Below, in pieces: positions 24,031-31,892 of a stretch of 64,000 nt of DNA. Both the position numbers and the translations under genes were made by a program. Source of the stretch: a virus; the IMG/VR virus record IMGVR_UViG_3300031772_000024, positions 1 to 64,000 of that record. The stretch is one strand, 5' to 3'. Position 1 is the first letter of the stretch. Every line of letters begins with the position of its first letter. Below the pieces are notes generated by a model. The model ran no database searches, was not told the DNA's origin, and saw only the letters and a list, made by a program, of their open reading frames with translations.

Positions 24031-24663
24031 ATGGCTCTTTCGCCCCTCGGCGGCCAAAGCTCGGGTGACTTCAGGGAGACATCCGCTCGCGTACAAATCT
24101 TCCACGTCGTCACCCGCAACAGCGTGGGTGTCCTGACGCCGGACGCGTTCACGCAGGCGAACCCCCCGATTGTCACCGCAGGCGCCAACAAATCCACGAC
24201 GCTCGCAGGCATCACCAAGGCCGGCGTCCTCGGAGGCAGCGTTGCCTTCACACGCTACGATTACGGCAACGGCTGGATCGGTGGCCCGATCCAGATCGCA
24301 TCAGCGTATGACGCGAAGATCCGACCGCTCGGCATCTTCATCAACGACGCCCTCGGCAACGCGTTTGAGAACACGCCTGGCGTGGCTTCCGGACGCGGAC
24401 CCTACGTGTGTGGCTCGGGCTCCGTCCTCGGGGTCGCGGTCTACGAGACGAAGATCCAGATCGGCGCCTCCACGGCGCTGACGTACTCGTCGGGCGATCT
24501 CGTGTACGCGTCGGTCAACGGTCTCCTCACGAACCGTGTCCAGGACGCATACGAGTACAACGTCTCGGGTCAGAACCAGGTCTACTTCCCGGCTGTCATG
24601 GGAGTGGTCAAGGTCGCCCCGGATGCAAACAACGCTCTTCTGGTCATCGACCTGAGGGTGTGA
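24031..24663 (+). CDS. Capsid-associated (decoration-like) protein
   Basis: 210 aa from ATG 24031 (AAGGAGACTGAAC upstream). Mostly beta, Gly/Ala/Val-rich (TLAGITKAGVLGGSVAFTRY, SGRGPYVCGSGSVLGVAVYE), as in head decoration or minor capsid proteins. It sits directly before the major capsid gene (45-nt gap). The assignment rests on position and composition; no named family was recognised. Confidence 0.65.
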   Translation: MALSPLGGQSSGDFRETSARVQIFHVVTRNSVGVLTPDAFTQANPPIVTAGANKSTTLAGITKAGVLGGSVAFTRYDYGNGWIGGPIQIASAYDAKIRPLGIFINDALGNAFENTPGVASGRGPYVCGSGSVLGVAVYETKIQIGASTALTYSSGDLVYASVNGLLTNRVQDAYEYNVSGQNQVYFPAVMGVVKVAPDANNALLVIDLRV

Positions 24664-24708
24664 CCTAGCCCGTAACCAGGTAACCCAAGAAAGCAAAGGG
24701 CAAAAGTC

Positions 24709-25611
24709 ATGTTCCCTACGATGGCAATGCAGACCCAGCAGGTCTCCAACGAGGTGAAGCAAAAGATCATCTCGGAGTACATCAAGACGGCCGCCGGCCG
24801 CGCGAAGCTCGCTGCTTCGATGATCCAGCCGCTCCGCCTCCGCCGTGACTACACGGCAGTCGGCCGCAAGACGTTCCTCGTCGAGCAGCTTCCGGACGGC
24901 GCTCTTCCCATCTACGACAAGGATCCGGATGTTACGGCCTTTGTCGTCGGCGAAGAAGGCGAGAACATCCTCGCGATCCAGAAGCCGCGCCGCGTGATCT
25001 TCCCGCTGTTCGAGGTCGCCTCGAACCCGGAGATCCCGCTCACGCAGATCAAGGAGCGTCGCTTCGACCTCATCGAGCGCAGCCAGGACCTCGCGAAGGC
25101 GCAGATCCAGGCGGCGGAAGATGAGCGCGTGTTCGCGGTCCTCGACAGCATCGCTGTCTCGGGCTTCGACACCCTCCCTGGCCAGACGAACCCGGACGTG
25201 GCCGTCGTCGCCCCGATCTCGCCCAGCGTCCTCGCGGATGCCTTCGCCGAGATCGAGCGTCACGACCTCAGGGTTGCTCGCATCTACATGAACGCTGTCG
25301 ACTACGCGGACATCCGCAAGTTCGGCCGCGACATCCTCGACATCGAGTCGCAGGCGACCCTCCTCAAGACGGGCCTCCAGGCCGTCCTCTGGGGCGCGCA
25401 GATCATCACGAGCCGCCTCGTGCCGGTCGGCTTCGTGTACGTGTGTTGCGAGCCCGAGAACTTCGGTCGCTTCCCCGTGCGCACTGAGCTGACGGTGCTC
25501 TCGGCGGACGACGCGAAGGCGCGCACGATCGGCTTCTCGTGCTTTGAAAATGTCGGCGTCGGGGCCTTCAACCCCCGTGGCCTCACCCGCATGGTCGTCC
25601 AGCGCTTCTGA
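24709..25611 (+). CDS. Major capsid protein (HK97-type)
   Basis: 300 aa from ATG 24709 (AAAGGGCAAAAGTC upstream). Features typical of the family: a helical N-terminal arm (EVKQKIISEYIKTAAGRAKL), the E-loop/strand region VGRKTFLVEQLPDGALPIYD (about 51-70), a long spine helix (RSQDLAKAQIQAAEDERVFAVLD) and a C-terminal P-domain with IYMNAVDYADIRKFGRDILD. It is the terminal gene of the head operon and is followed by a GNRA-capped hairpin. A near copy of residues about 48-83 occurs at the end of the gene at 33151-33579. Confidence 0.85.
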   Translation: MFPTMAMQTQQVSNEVKQKIISEYIKTAAGRAKLAASMIQPLRLRRDYTAVGRKTFLVEQLPDGALPIYDKDPDVTAFVVGEEGENILAIQKPRRVIFPLFEVASNPEIPLTQIKERRFDLIERSQDLAKAQIQAAEDERVFAVLDSIAVSGFDTLPGQTNPDVAVVAPISPSVLADAFAEIERHDLRVARIYMNAVDYADIRKFGRDILDIESQATLLKTGLQAVLWGAQIITSRLVPVGFVYVCCEPENFGRFPVRTELTVLSADDAKARTIGFSCFENVGVGAFNPRGLTRMVVQRF

Positions 25612-25650
25612 TAGAAGCCTGGAATTTGCGCTGAATTAGCGCGAATCACG

Positions 25651-25680
25651 AAGGGCTGGCTCCGAAAGGAGTCGGCCCTT
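25651..25680 (+). terminator. GNRA-capped terminator after the capsid gene
   Basis: AAGGGC-TGG-CTCC, loop GAAA, GGAG-TCG-GCCCTT, then T. Allowing G-U pairs, the helix is continuous and is capped by a GAAA tetraloop. A second copy with compensatory changes lies at 27133-27164. Confidence 0.75.
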
Positions 25681-25784
25681 TGGCGTTCCATAGTGGAGCA
25701 TTAACGCATTTACTGAGCACGAGAGCCCGATGTTGAGCGAGGCCGTGGGGTGCCCTCGGGAAGGATCTGCGCTACGACGGATGA

Positions 25785-26735
25785 GTGCGCGCCATCCCTT
25801 GCCCCATCTCTCCGAAGGAACTTCGTCGCCTCTACGTGACTCGGAAGCTGACGGACGAAGAGATCGTTGCCCGCCTCGGGGAGGGCGCGACGTTGAAGAG
25901 GGTCCGGTCCTGGCGAAAGCGGTTAGGCATCGAGACCATCTCCCCGCTCGACCGTCACAAGGTGACGCCAGTTGAAGGGAAGCTGCGGTCGCTTCTCGTT
26001 GGCTCGATGCTCGGTGATGGCCGACTTCATCGGACGCCGAACGGGGCACGCTTCATGGAGAACCACGCCGACGACCAGCGCGAGTACATCGCGTGGAAGG
26101 TCAAGCAGTGGGGTCCGTGGGTGAAGGGCGGCTTGAACCCCGTGACGTGGACGAACGACGGAGGCACGTTCCAGGGCTGGCGGTTCCACACGGTCTGCCA
26201 TCCGTCACTCATCGAGTGGCACGCACGCTTCTACGACGAGACGGGACCCAAGCGCCTTTCACGCGAGGTCATCGACTACGTGGACGACTTCGCCCTTGCC
26301 GTTTGGTTCATGGACGATGGCTCCGTTGGTTGGTGGCCGCGCATCACGTTCGGCATGGACGACGTGAGCCAAGCCATGGCTCTCGCGATTTTTGAGCGCT
26401 TCGGTTTCGCGCCTCGGTGGCAGATCCACAAGGAGCGGACGGGCGACTTCATCTTCGAGGGCGAAGATCAGGCGGAGCGCTTCCTCGCGCTCGTGAAGCC
26501 GCACATGCCGAAGACGATGGAGCGGAAGCTCACACACGGCTTTCAAGGCCCGCACTACCAAATGCGCAAGGCATTGACGCCCGAGGCGCTCCGAGAGTTA
26601 GCCTCGAAGGGGGTGCCCATTCGGCGCATGGCTGTCATGCTCGGGCAGACCCCGAGTAGCGTCAACCGCTTCCTTAAGCACTTCGGCATCGAGCACCCGC
26701 GTAAGGTTGGGCGTCCGCTGCGCAATGCGGTGTAG
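25785..26735 (+). CDS. Free-standing LAGLIDADG homing endonuclease
   Basis: 316 aa, start taken as GTG 25785 (uncertain). Two LAGLIDADG helices are clear: LLVGSMLGDGRLHR (about residues 69-82) and LAVWFMDDGSVGW (about 168-180). They are flanked by an N-terminal helix-turn-helix (LTDEEIVARLGEGATLKRV) and a C-terminal one (RRMAVMLGQTPSSVNRFLKHF). It sits just downstream of the capsid gene and its terminator, not inside an intron I can see. It would cut an allele lacking the insertion and promote its own spread. Its last codons contain the GGTGTA motif for the next gene. Confidence 0.9.
   Translation: MRAIPCPISPKELRRLYVTRKLTDEEIVARLGEGATLKRVRSWRKRLGIETISPLDRHKVTPVEGKLRSLLVGSMLGDGRLHRTPNGARFMENHADDQREYIAWKVKQWGPWVKGGLNPVTWTNDGGTFQGWRFHTVCHPSLIEWHARFYDETGPKRLSREVIDYVDDFALAVWFMDDGSVGWWPRITFGMDDVSQAMALAIFERFGFAPRWQIHKERTGDFIFEGEDQAERFLALVKPHMPKTMERKLTHGFQGPHYQMRKALTPEALRELASKGVPIRRMAVMLGQTPSSVNRFLKHFGIEHPRKVGRPLRNAV
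26729..26734 (+). promoter_or_regulatory. GGTGTA motif, 11 nt before ATG 26746
   Basis: The motif overlaps the last codons and TAG stop of the LAGLIDADG gene and lies 11 nt before ATG 26746 with no Shine-Dalgarno sequence between. Confidence 0.55.
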
Positions 26736-26745
26736 TTGCCGGATC

Positions 26746-27120
26746 ATGACCATGAACGAACAGAGCACTGGGGGCACATCGAGGAGCAAAACGCGGGCGA
26801 TGCACTGGTTTCCGCTCGCCTACGCAACGGATGGTGGCCTCTCAGAGATTCGTTGCCAGGTGTGTGGAGGCCAATGCGGGCATTTGGCGCAGGCATGGGC
26901 CGACAACATGAACGAGCGCGTCGTCTACACGGGCAAGAAAAAGGCGGTGTCGGCTACGGAGGCGTCCTACGGATCCGAAGTTGGGTGGATCGCGACATAC
27001 GAAACCTGCCCTCACGTCATCCGCTTCAGGGTCAAGTTCCACAAGGGTTCGACGTACATCGAGTGGCTGGACGCCACTTCGGAAGCGTTGGACTACGAAG
27101 AGGAAATGCCGCGCGGGTGA
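26746..27120 (+). CDS. Zinc-knuckle protein, unknown
   Basis: 124 aa from ATG 26746, chosen from the GGTGTA motif; longer in-frame starts run into the preceding gene. Contains CQVCGGQCGHLAQAW, possibly metal-binding, and a C-terminal beta stretch (RFRVKFHKGSTYIEWLDATS). It is followed by a strong hairpin. No function assigned. Confidence 0.7.
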   Translation: MTMNEQSTGGTSRSKTRAMHWFPLAYATDGGLSEIRCQVCGGQCGHLAQAWADNMNERVVYTGKKKAVSATEASYGSEVGWIATYETCPHVIRFRVKFHKGSTYIEWLDATSEALDYEEEMPRG

Positions 27121-27132
27121 CTTCCCGGTCAG

Positions 27133-27164
27133 CGAGGGCTGGCTCCGTGAGGAGTCGGCCCTCG
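27133..27164 (+). terminator. GNRA-capped terminator, second copy
   Basis: CGAGGGC-TGG-CTCC, loop GTGA, GGAG-TCG-GCCCTCG, with TTTT a few bases later. Same architecture as 25651-25680, but the loop is GUGA and the outer pairs covary (AA/TT versus GA/TC), so structure rather than sequence is conserved. Confidence 0.75.
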
Positions 27165-27306
27165 TAGCTTTTGTGGTTGCGAACCGCGGTGGCCTCCTCT
27201 TTCAAACCCACGCTTCCGTGTGTGAGCATGGAGTCACTAGGGGCATATACAAACCGCGTGCCCACGGAGGGTTGAGACGCTGCATCTACTTCTGACTTTT
27301 TGAAGT
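27165..27306. other. Intergenic region
   Basis: About 140 nt with no convincing gene or RNA. It holds stops in all forward frames and no GGTGTA motif. It separates the second GNRA terminator from a membrane-protein gene. Confidence 0.5.
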
Positions 27307-27369
27307 ATGGGTCAGCAGTTACTTGGTATGGGTCAGCAGTTACTTGGTATGGGCCAGCATTTATTGGGC
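27307..27369 (+). repeat. 21-nt tandem repeat containing three start codons
   Basis: Three units of ATGGGTCAGCAGTTACTTGG(T) (the third diverged) begin at 27307, 27328 and 27349. Each starts with an in-frame ATG, so three N-termini differing by seven residues are possible. Confidence 0.9.
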
Positions 27370-27858
27370 TGGGTGAAGGCTCACCACCATCTGTTTCCCT
27401 GGGTGGTCAGCGCGATCTCCGGGCTGATGCAGTTGGTTACGTTCATCTACTATCGGAAGCTCGTCCGAGAGGCTCGGAAGCTCCGAAGCGAGATGGCCAC
27501 ACGAACTGCGACGCAAGCCATGTTGCGACGCTTCGCGAACGAGCTGAATCGTCTGTCAAAGATGCTGATCTTGCAGGACCAGCGCATCGTGGACGTTGAG
27601 ATTCAGCATGAGGAAATCTCACGCTGGACCGAGACCACAATGCAGACCCCGGCGATCCGAGGGACGATCCCGTTTCCAGCGTTTCGACAGCCGTCGATCC
27701 ACACGGAAAGCCGAAAGGCGATCTACCCTAGGGAGTTCACGACGCTCATCCCGGATGGCAGCCCTACGCCCTCCGAGGTCGATCTATCGTGGCCCGACGA
27801 TACGGACCCAGACATCGACGCGACCCGCATCGAGGGCCGGAAGAAACTGCGGCGGTAG
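27307..27858 (+). CDS. Single-pass membrane protein with repeated N-terminus
   Basis: 183 aa from ATG 27307; ATGs at 27328 and 27349 are in frame. The N-terminus is MGQQLLG repeated about three times, an amphipathic heptad. A hydrophobic segment, FPWVVSAISGLMQLVTFIYY (about 30-49), is a likely transmembrane helix. A basic, coiled-coil-like region follows (RKLVREARKLRSEM, then NELNRLSKMLILQD). The C-terminus is acidic and disordered. A lysis-related (holin or spanin-like) or membrane-anchoring role is possible, but no family is recognised. Confidence 0.7.
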   Translation: MGQQLLGMGQQLLGMGQHLLGWVKAHHHLFPWVVSAISGLMQLVTFIYYRKLVREARKLRSEMATRTATQAMLRRFANELNRLSKMLILQDQRIVDVEIQHEEISRWTETTMQTPAIRGTIPFPAFRQPSIHTESRKAIYPREFTTLIPDGSPTPSEVDLSWPDDTDPDIDATRIEGRKKLRR

Positions 27859-27885
27859 TCCACCTTTCGGAAGCGCACTCTCAGG

Positions 27886-28263
27886 ATGACCATCCCCGCG
27901 AACGACAGGCGTTGGAAAGCTGCGAGCGTGCCCCACGCTCCCTTCGAGAGCTTCGACATCACCTACGCAGAGCTATCGAACCTCGGGGGCTTCTACCCAA
28001 CCGAAGGGGATCGGGGCGGCGGCCTCGTTGCGGAGCTGGTTCGGCGCCTTGGGCAGGAGTGGATGGTGGGTGACCCGGAGCGCGCGCGGGACGTGCGCAT
28101 CGGCACGGTCTACGTGAAGGTCGACCCCGATGGGACGCTCCACCTCGACTTCATCCCGCGGAACCCGGGCGTCCTATGGGACCGCGACCATGGACGGTGG
28201 AAGGTGCAGCTCGTGGGCGGGCAGCTTCGTTTCGACGCGGACGGCTACGGGCCTACGCCATAG
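27886..28263 (+). CDS. Small protein, paralogous N-terminus with next gene
   Basis: 125 aa from ATG 27886. The first residues, MTIPANDRRWKAAS, match MIIPPSDRRWKYGG of the next gene, and the leaders are also similar (CCACCTTTCGG after a TAG stop). The rest is unrelated: an alpha/beta-looking domain with VRIGTVYVKVDPDGTLHLDF. Unknown function. Confidence 0.7.
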   Translation: MTIPANDRRWKAASVPHAPFESFDITYAELSNLGGFYPTEGDRGGGLVAELVRRLGQEWMVGDPERARDVRIGTVYVKVDPDGTLHLDFIPRNPGVLWDRDHGRWKVQLVGGQLRFDADGYGPTP

Positions 28264-28289
28264 TTCACCTTTCGGGAGCCGGACTCAAG

Positions 28290-28985
28290 ATGATCATCCC
28301 GCCGAGCGACCGCCGTTGGAAGTATGGTGGCTACGACTACAGCGACGCGTGCGCGAACCTCACCGTCCAGATCCGGGAGAAGATGGAGCCCCTCTGGAAG
28401 AGGCTTCAGAAGGCGTCCTCTGGTCTGACGGGGTTCAGTCTCCAGTACGGGTACCACTTCAGTAAGGTTTCCGACGCCTTGTCGAAGGCCGCGCCAGCCA
28501 CCAGCAAGAGTACGTACTACAAGCGCAAGGCGCTTCGTGAAGCCCTTGAGTCGACGGGCGCGTGGCGCACCACTTACGATGCCGTGGCGAGCGCCGACAA
28601 AGCCATCTGGAGCTTGAAGGACGGTGTGAAGGAGAGGCAGGCCTCTCTCAGCTACTCTGACCTCGAAGAAATCTACGTCACTCGTGCCATTGAGCGTCTT
28701 GGGGCTGCCCATATCGGGCTGGCGGAGGCGAAGGCGCTCCTTGATACAGGCGCCGTGTCTAAGGTGCTGCTCGATGGCTTCGAGAAACTCCAGGCCATGG
28801 TGGATGGATCGGAGATGCCCGCCTCCGACAAGAAGGTGCTGAAGAAGCTCGCCACGGTCGCTACGCTGAACGCTACGAAGGAACTTCAGAAGGCCGATCC
28901 GGAGATCCATGTCGTACGGGACGAGCTGTCCGCGCTCGTGAGCGGCGCGCAGAAGAAGCTCCAAGGCCCTTTCAGGGACCGATGA
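28290..28985 (+). CDS. Helical protein, unknown
   Basis: 231 aa from ATG 28290. It shares a leader and first ten residues with the preceding gene, supporting this start. The body is almost entirely helical and Lys/Ala/Leu-rich (AIERLGAAHIGLAEAKALLD, KKVLKKLATVATLNATKELQ). It overlaps the next gene by 4 nt. No family recognised; possibly a virion or assembly coiled coil. Confidence 0.7.
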   Translation: MIIPPSDRRWKYGGYDYSDACANLTVQIREKMEPLWKRLQKASSGLTGFSLQYGYHFSKVSDALSKAAPATSKSTYYKRKALREALESTGAWRTTYDAVASADKAIWSLKDGVKERQASLSYSDLEEIYVTRAIERLGAAHIGLAEAKALLDTGAVSKVLLDGFEKLQAMVDGSEMPASDKKVLKKLATVATLNATKELQKADPEIHVVRDELSALVSGAQKKLQGPFRDR

Positions 28986-29389
28986 TGTTGGCTGCGAAGC
29001 GTGTCCTTGCCAGGTACCTCGTGGCGAGCTTCGCGGAGGAGCGGGCGCGCATCCTTGCCTGGCTGGACGGCTTCGGTGACCCGCTGACGCTCTTTCGAGC
29101 CGTGAGGGTCGAGGACATCCAGAACATCGACTACGACAAGCTTGGGCAGTTTTGGACGCCGGAGAAGGCAGCGGCCCACTCGCCCTACGGTGTCTCGGGC
29201 AAAGGGACCGAGGTCATCATCGAGGCGGTGGCCCGGCGTAAGAACGTGGACGAGGTGGCGACGGTAGCCACGTTCCGGCGCTACCCCGACGAGAAAGAGG
29301 TACGCATGGAGGCGAGCGCCCCGGTCGTCGTGAAGGGCGTGTACACGCGCGCGGGCTTCGTGCCCGTCCACAGGCAGGGGCGCGTCTAG
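28982..29389 (+). CDS. Possible ADP-ribosyltransferase-like protein
   Basis: 135 aa from ATG 28982 (a second ATG follows directly), overlapping the previous stop. After a helical N-terminus (MMLAAKRVLARYLVASFAEE) comes LFRAVRVEDI, then LGQFWTPEKAAAHS, then EKEVRMEA. The order Arg, FWT-type strand with a following Ala-rich helix, and a late Glu resembles phage R-S-E-type ADP-ribosyltransferases. The conserved serine-type residue is a Thr here and the protein is short, so this is tentative. Such enzymes can modify host RNA polymerase or ribosomal proteins. Confidence 0.5.
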   Translation: MMLAAKRVLARYLVASFAEERARILAWLDGFGDPLTLFRAVRVEDIQNIDYDKLGQFWTPEKAAAHSPYGVSGKGTEVIIEAVARRKNVDEVATVATFRRYPDEKEVRMEASAPVVVKGVYTRAGFVPVHRQGRV

Positions 29390-29394
29390 GCCCT

Positions 29395-29400
29395 GGTGTA
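29395..29400 (+). promoter_or_regulatory. GGTGTA motif, 10 nt before ATG 29411
   Basis: GGTGTA, 10 nt, ATG. The intervening bases AGACGGGGCG contain no good Shine-Dalgarno sequence. Confidence 0.6.
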
Positions 29401-29410
29401 AGACGGGGCG

Positions 29411-30238
29411 ATGCCCATCGCCGCGACCGTGGTCTCTGCCGTCCTCCAGGAACTGACGCGTACCGGCTGCCTCGTGTCCCCTGGCCCTGCGCGTTATGCC
29501 GTTCGTCTGGCCCTCACGAACCCGAAGGGGTCGACCACGCTTGTCCTCGACAACGAAGACGTGTTGCACGTGGCGCGGGGTAGGCTCGACCTGGAGACCC
29601 CGGTCATGGACATCGTGAGCCCTATGGCCGGACCGGAAGCCGAAGCATGGCGAGCGGCCTCGCTCGAAACCGCTCCGAAGAAGGAAGGCCCTGCCCCCAA
29701 GAAGCAAAAGGACATGACCCAACTGGACCTCGTGCTCCTTGCTCGCGAGCACTGCGGAAAGCCAGAGGTCTTCAACCCTACGAAGAGGCCTTCCCCCTGG
29801 GACCGACTCTTTGAGGAACAAGCACATCGAATGGCGGACGTCCCTGCTCCCTTGGGCGTCGTCATTGAGGCGGTCGCGCTCAGTGCCCTTGAGCAGTGGG
29901 ACTCGATCTTCGATAGGGCGCACAAGGATCTCTTCGGGATCGACAAGGGCCTTGCGAACTTCGATGACGCCCTGGACAGCCTCGAAGATGCACGCATGGG
30001 ATCCGGGACACTTACGAATGCCGCGCTTCGTATTGGTACCCTGCGCGCTAAGATCAAAGGGGGGTCGGGCAGTCGATCCCGATACGCTGTTGGCCGCTTG
30101 GAGGTACTGGTACTCGCATTGGAGGCCATCTGGACCGGCGATGACGTCGGAGCGCTCCAACTACTTTCAAGGGTCACCCTAGCGCTACTTCCGACAGACC
30201 CCCTATCGCTACTTCCGCAGTGGGTGAAGGCCCCCTGA
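29411..30238 (+). CDS. Phage protein, unknown
   Basis: 275 aa from ATG 29411 (motif-supported start). An N-terminal alpha/beta part (VVSAVLQELTRTGCLVSPGP, then STTLVLDNEDVLHVARG) is joined by a Lys/Pro linker (APKKEGPAPKKQK) to a helical C-terminus. No catalytic signature recognised. It precedes the uracil-DNA glycosylase gene. Confidence 0.7.
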   Translation: MPIAATVVSAVLQELTRTGCLVSPGPARYAVRLALTNPKGSTTLVLDNEDVLHVARGRLDLETPVMDIVSPMAGPEAEAWRAASLETAPKKEGPAPKKQKDMTQLDLVLLAREHCGKPEVFNPTKRPSPWDRLFEEQAHRMADVPAPLGVVIEAVALSALEQWDSIFDRAHKDLFGIDKGLANFDDALDSLEDARMGSGTLTNAALRIGTLRAKIKGGSGSRSRYAVGRLEVLVLALEAIWTGDDVGALQLLSRVTLALLPTDPLSLLPQWVKAP

Positions 30239-30242
30239 TTAC

Positions 30243-30248
30243 GGTGTA
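30243..30248 (+). promoter_or_regulatory. GGTGTA motif, 11 nt before ATG 30260
   Basis: GGTGTA, 11 nt (GAAGCGGCCCC), ATG; no ribosome site. Upstream of the uracil-DNA glycosylase gene. Confidence 0.6.
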
Positions 30249-30259
30249 GAAGCGGCCCC

Positions 30260-30925
30260 ATGCATGAAAGCTGGAAGGCCGCCCTCTCCGATGAACTGGC
30301 AAAGCCCTACGTCAATGACCTGCTTGACTTCGTTCAGCGCGAACGGGAGAGCCAGACGGTCTTCCCGCCCAAGGGGGAGGTTTTTACGGCCTTGGAGACC
30401 CCCTTCGATAGCGTTCGAGTCGTCATCCTAGGCCAGGACCCCTACCATGGCCCCGGGCAGGCGCACGGGCTTAGTTTCTCGGTTAAACCCGGCGTGGTGC
30501 TGCCTCCATCCCTGCTCAACATCTACAAGGAACTGAAGTCAGACGTAGGGTTCACTCCTCCCGGACACGGCTGTCTACTAGACTGGGCTCGACAGGGCGT
30601 GCTACTGCTGAATGCAACGCTCACGGTTCGAGCGCGTGAGGCCGGATCCCACCAAGGCAAGGGCTGGGAGACCCTCACCGATGAGATCATCCGCAAGCTG
30701 AGTTCACAGAATAGACCCCTCGTGTTCGTTCTCTGGGGTCGGTATGCGCGCGATAAGAAGGCGCTCATCGACACCAGCAAGCATGTGATTGTCGAGTCGG
30801 CACACCCCTCCCCGATGTCTGCAAGCAGCGGGTTCTTTGGGAGCAAGCCTTTCTCAAAGGTCAATACGGCCCTCGTTTCCTTCAACGAGAGGCCCATCGA
30901 CTGGCAGATCGCCCCACTGGAGTAG
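30260..30925 (+). CDS. ung: Uracil-DNA glycosylase (family 1)
   Basis: 221 aa from ATG 30260. It removes uracil from DNA as the first step of base excision repair. The water-activating loop GQDPYHGP (58-65, catalytic Asp60), the LLLNATLTVR segment, and the leucine-loop motif AHPSPMSA (His at about 182) are all present, at family-typical length. With dNTP-related genes at 51.9-54.9 kb, it suggests the phage keeps uracil out of its DNA rather than using it as a modified base. Confidence 0.95.
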   Translation: MHESWKAALSDELAKPYVNDLLDFVQRERESQTVFPPKGEVFTALETPFDSVRVVILGQDPYHGPGQAHGLSFSVKPGVVLPPSLLNIYKELKSDVGFTPPGHGCLLDWARQGVLLLNATLTVRAREAGSHQGKGWETLTDEIIRKLSSQNRPLVFVLWGRYARDKKALIDTSKHVIVESAHPSPMSASSGFFGSKPFSKVNTALVSFNERPIDWQIAPLE

Positions 30926-30926
30926 A

Positions 30927-31238
30927 ATGGCAAGACAGCATCAGGCCGCCCGGGTCATGCAACTTGAGACCGGCCGATCGTATGCGTGGTGCAACCAGAT
31001 ATGCGAGGAGTTCAAGTCCTTCGCATTCATCATCGCCAAGCACTTCGACACCGCCCCCCTCGGGGTGGTGCTCGGCTTGGCCAAACAAGTCATCGTTCAA
31101 GAAGTGAGGGATGCTGGCCCGGACATCGATGAAGAGGTTCCGCGCTTTCGGAGTCGGAAGGGCGCTCGTATCGTGACCCTCCCCCTCCCCCCGCAGGACT
31201 ACGCCGCGGAGGACGTAGAGCACCTCGCCGCGGTGTGA
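30927..31238 (+). CDS. Small protein, unknown
   Basis: 103 aa from ATG 30927, one base after the ung stop. It begins with a basic stretch (MARQHQAARVMQLETGRSYAW) that could be a short helix-turn-helix, and ends in a beta-like segment (GARIVTLPLPPQDYAAEDVE). Probably co-transcribed with ung. No domain recognised. Confidence 0.65.
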   Translation: MARQHQAARVMQLETGRSYAWCNQICEEFKSFAFIIAKHFDTAPLGVVLGLAKQVIVQEVRDAGPDIDEEVPRFRSRKGARIVTLPLPPQDYAAEDVEHLAAV

Positions 31239-31295
31239 ACCCGTCAGGGATGCGACTTTCTCCCGTACGAACCCCGCGCCTGCCGGCATCGTTGC

Positions 31296-31301
31296 GGTGT
31301 A
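31296..31301 (+). promoter_or_regulatory. GGTGTA motif, 10 nt before ATG 31312
   Basis: GGTGTA, GAGAGACCCC, ATG. No Shine-Dalgarno sequence. Upstream of the SpoU methyltransferase gene. Confidence 0.6.
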
Positions 31302-31311
31302 GAGAGACCCC

Positions 31312-31890
31312 ATGAGCATCCACGGGAAGAACGCACGCAAAGAAGGCCGGGCGCCCGCGGTCGCTCTTTGGAACCCACGCTTCCCGTTCAACGTGGGGAG
31401 CGCGGTCCGGGCCGCAAGTTGCTTCGGGATCGAGCAGGTGTGGTTCACGGGAGAACGTGTCCAGCTCGCTCTCGACGAGAAAAAGCGCCTTCCCCGTGAG
31501 GAGCGGATGAAGGGCTACAAAGAGGTCGAGCTTCGGAACTACGACCACGTATTCGACCAGTACGACCTGACGCAGGTCACGCCCGTCGCGGTCGAGCTGC
31601 GGCCCAACGCGGAGTCCCTCCCCGCTTTCGAGCACCCGGAGAACCCCGTCTACTTCTTCGGCCCCGAGGACGGGACGATCCCGCAGTCTGTCCTTCGGCA
31701 GTGCCACCGCTTCGTCGTGATTCCGACGCGTCACTGTGTGAATCTGGCGGCGGCGATCTACCTCGTCCTTTACGATCGGATGGTGAAGACGGCTACGGGG
31801 CCGCTCACGATTCGGGACACCCTTGCCGAGTCTCGGTTCGACTTCGCCCACGGCGACCTCTCCGACAAGCTCGGCCTCACCATGGCTTAG
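31312..31890 (+). CDS. SpoU/TrmH-family RNA 2'-O-methyltransferase
   Basis: 192 aa from ATG 31312. SPOUT-class signatures: motif 1 FNVGSAVRAASCFG with the conserved Asn/Arg, motif 2 YFFGPEDGTIP, and motif 3 HCVNLAAAIYLVLYDR, which forms the AdoMet-binding trefoil knot. The family methylates 2'-OH groups of tRNA or 23S rRNA. It ends 2 nt before the PcfJ-like gene. The RNA target cannot be told from sequence. Confidence 0.88.
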   Translation: MSIHGKNARKEGRAPAVALWNPRFPFNVGSAVRAASCFGIEQVWFTGERVQLALDEKKRLPREERMKGYKEVELRNYDHVFDQYDLTQVTPVAVELRPNAESLPAFEHPENPVYFFGPEDGTIPQSVLRQCHRFVVIPTRHCVNLAAAIYLVLYDRMVKTATGPLTIRDTLAESRFDFAHGDLSDKLGLTMA

Positions 31891-31892
31891 GA

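Noticed and set aside
25612-25784. Intron around the LAGLIDADG gene
   Set aside because: The capsid gene is complete and followed by a terminator. No interrupted exon or intron core was seen.
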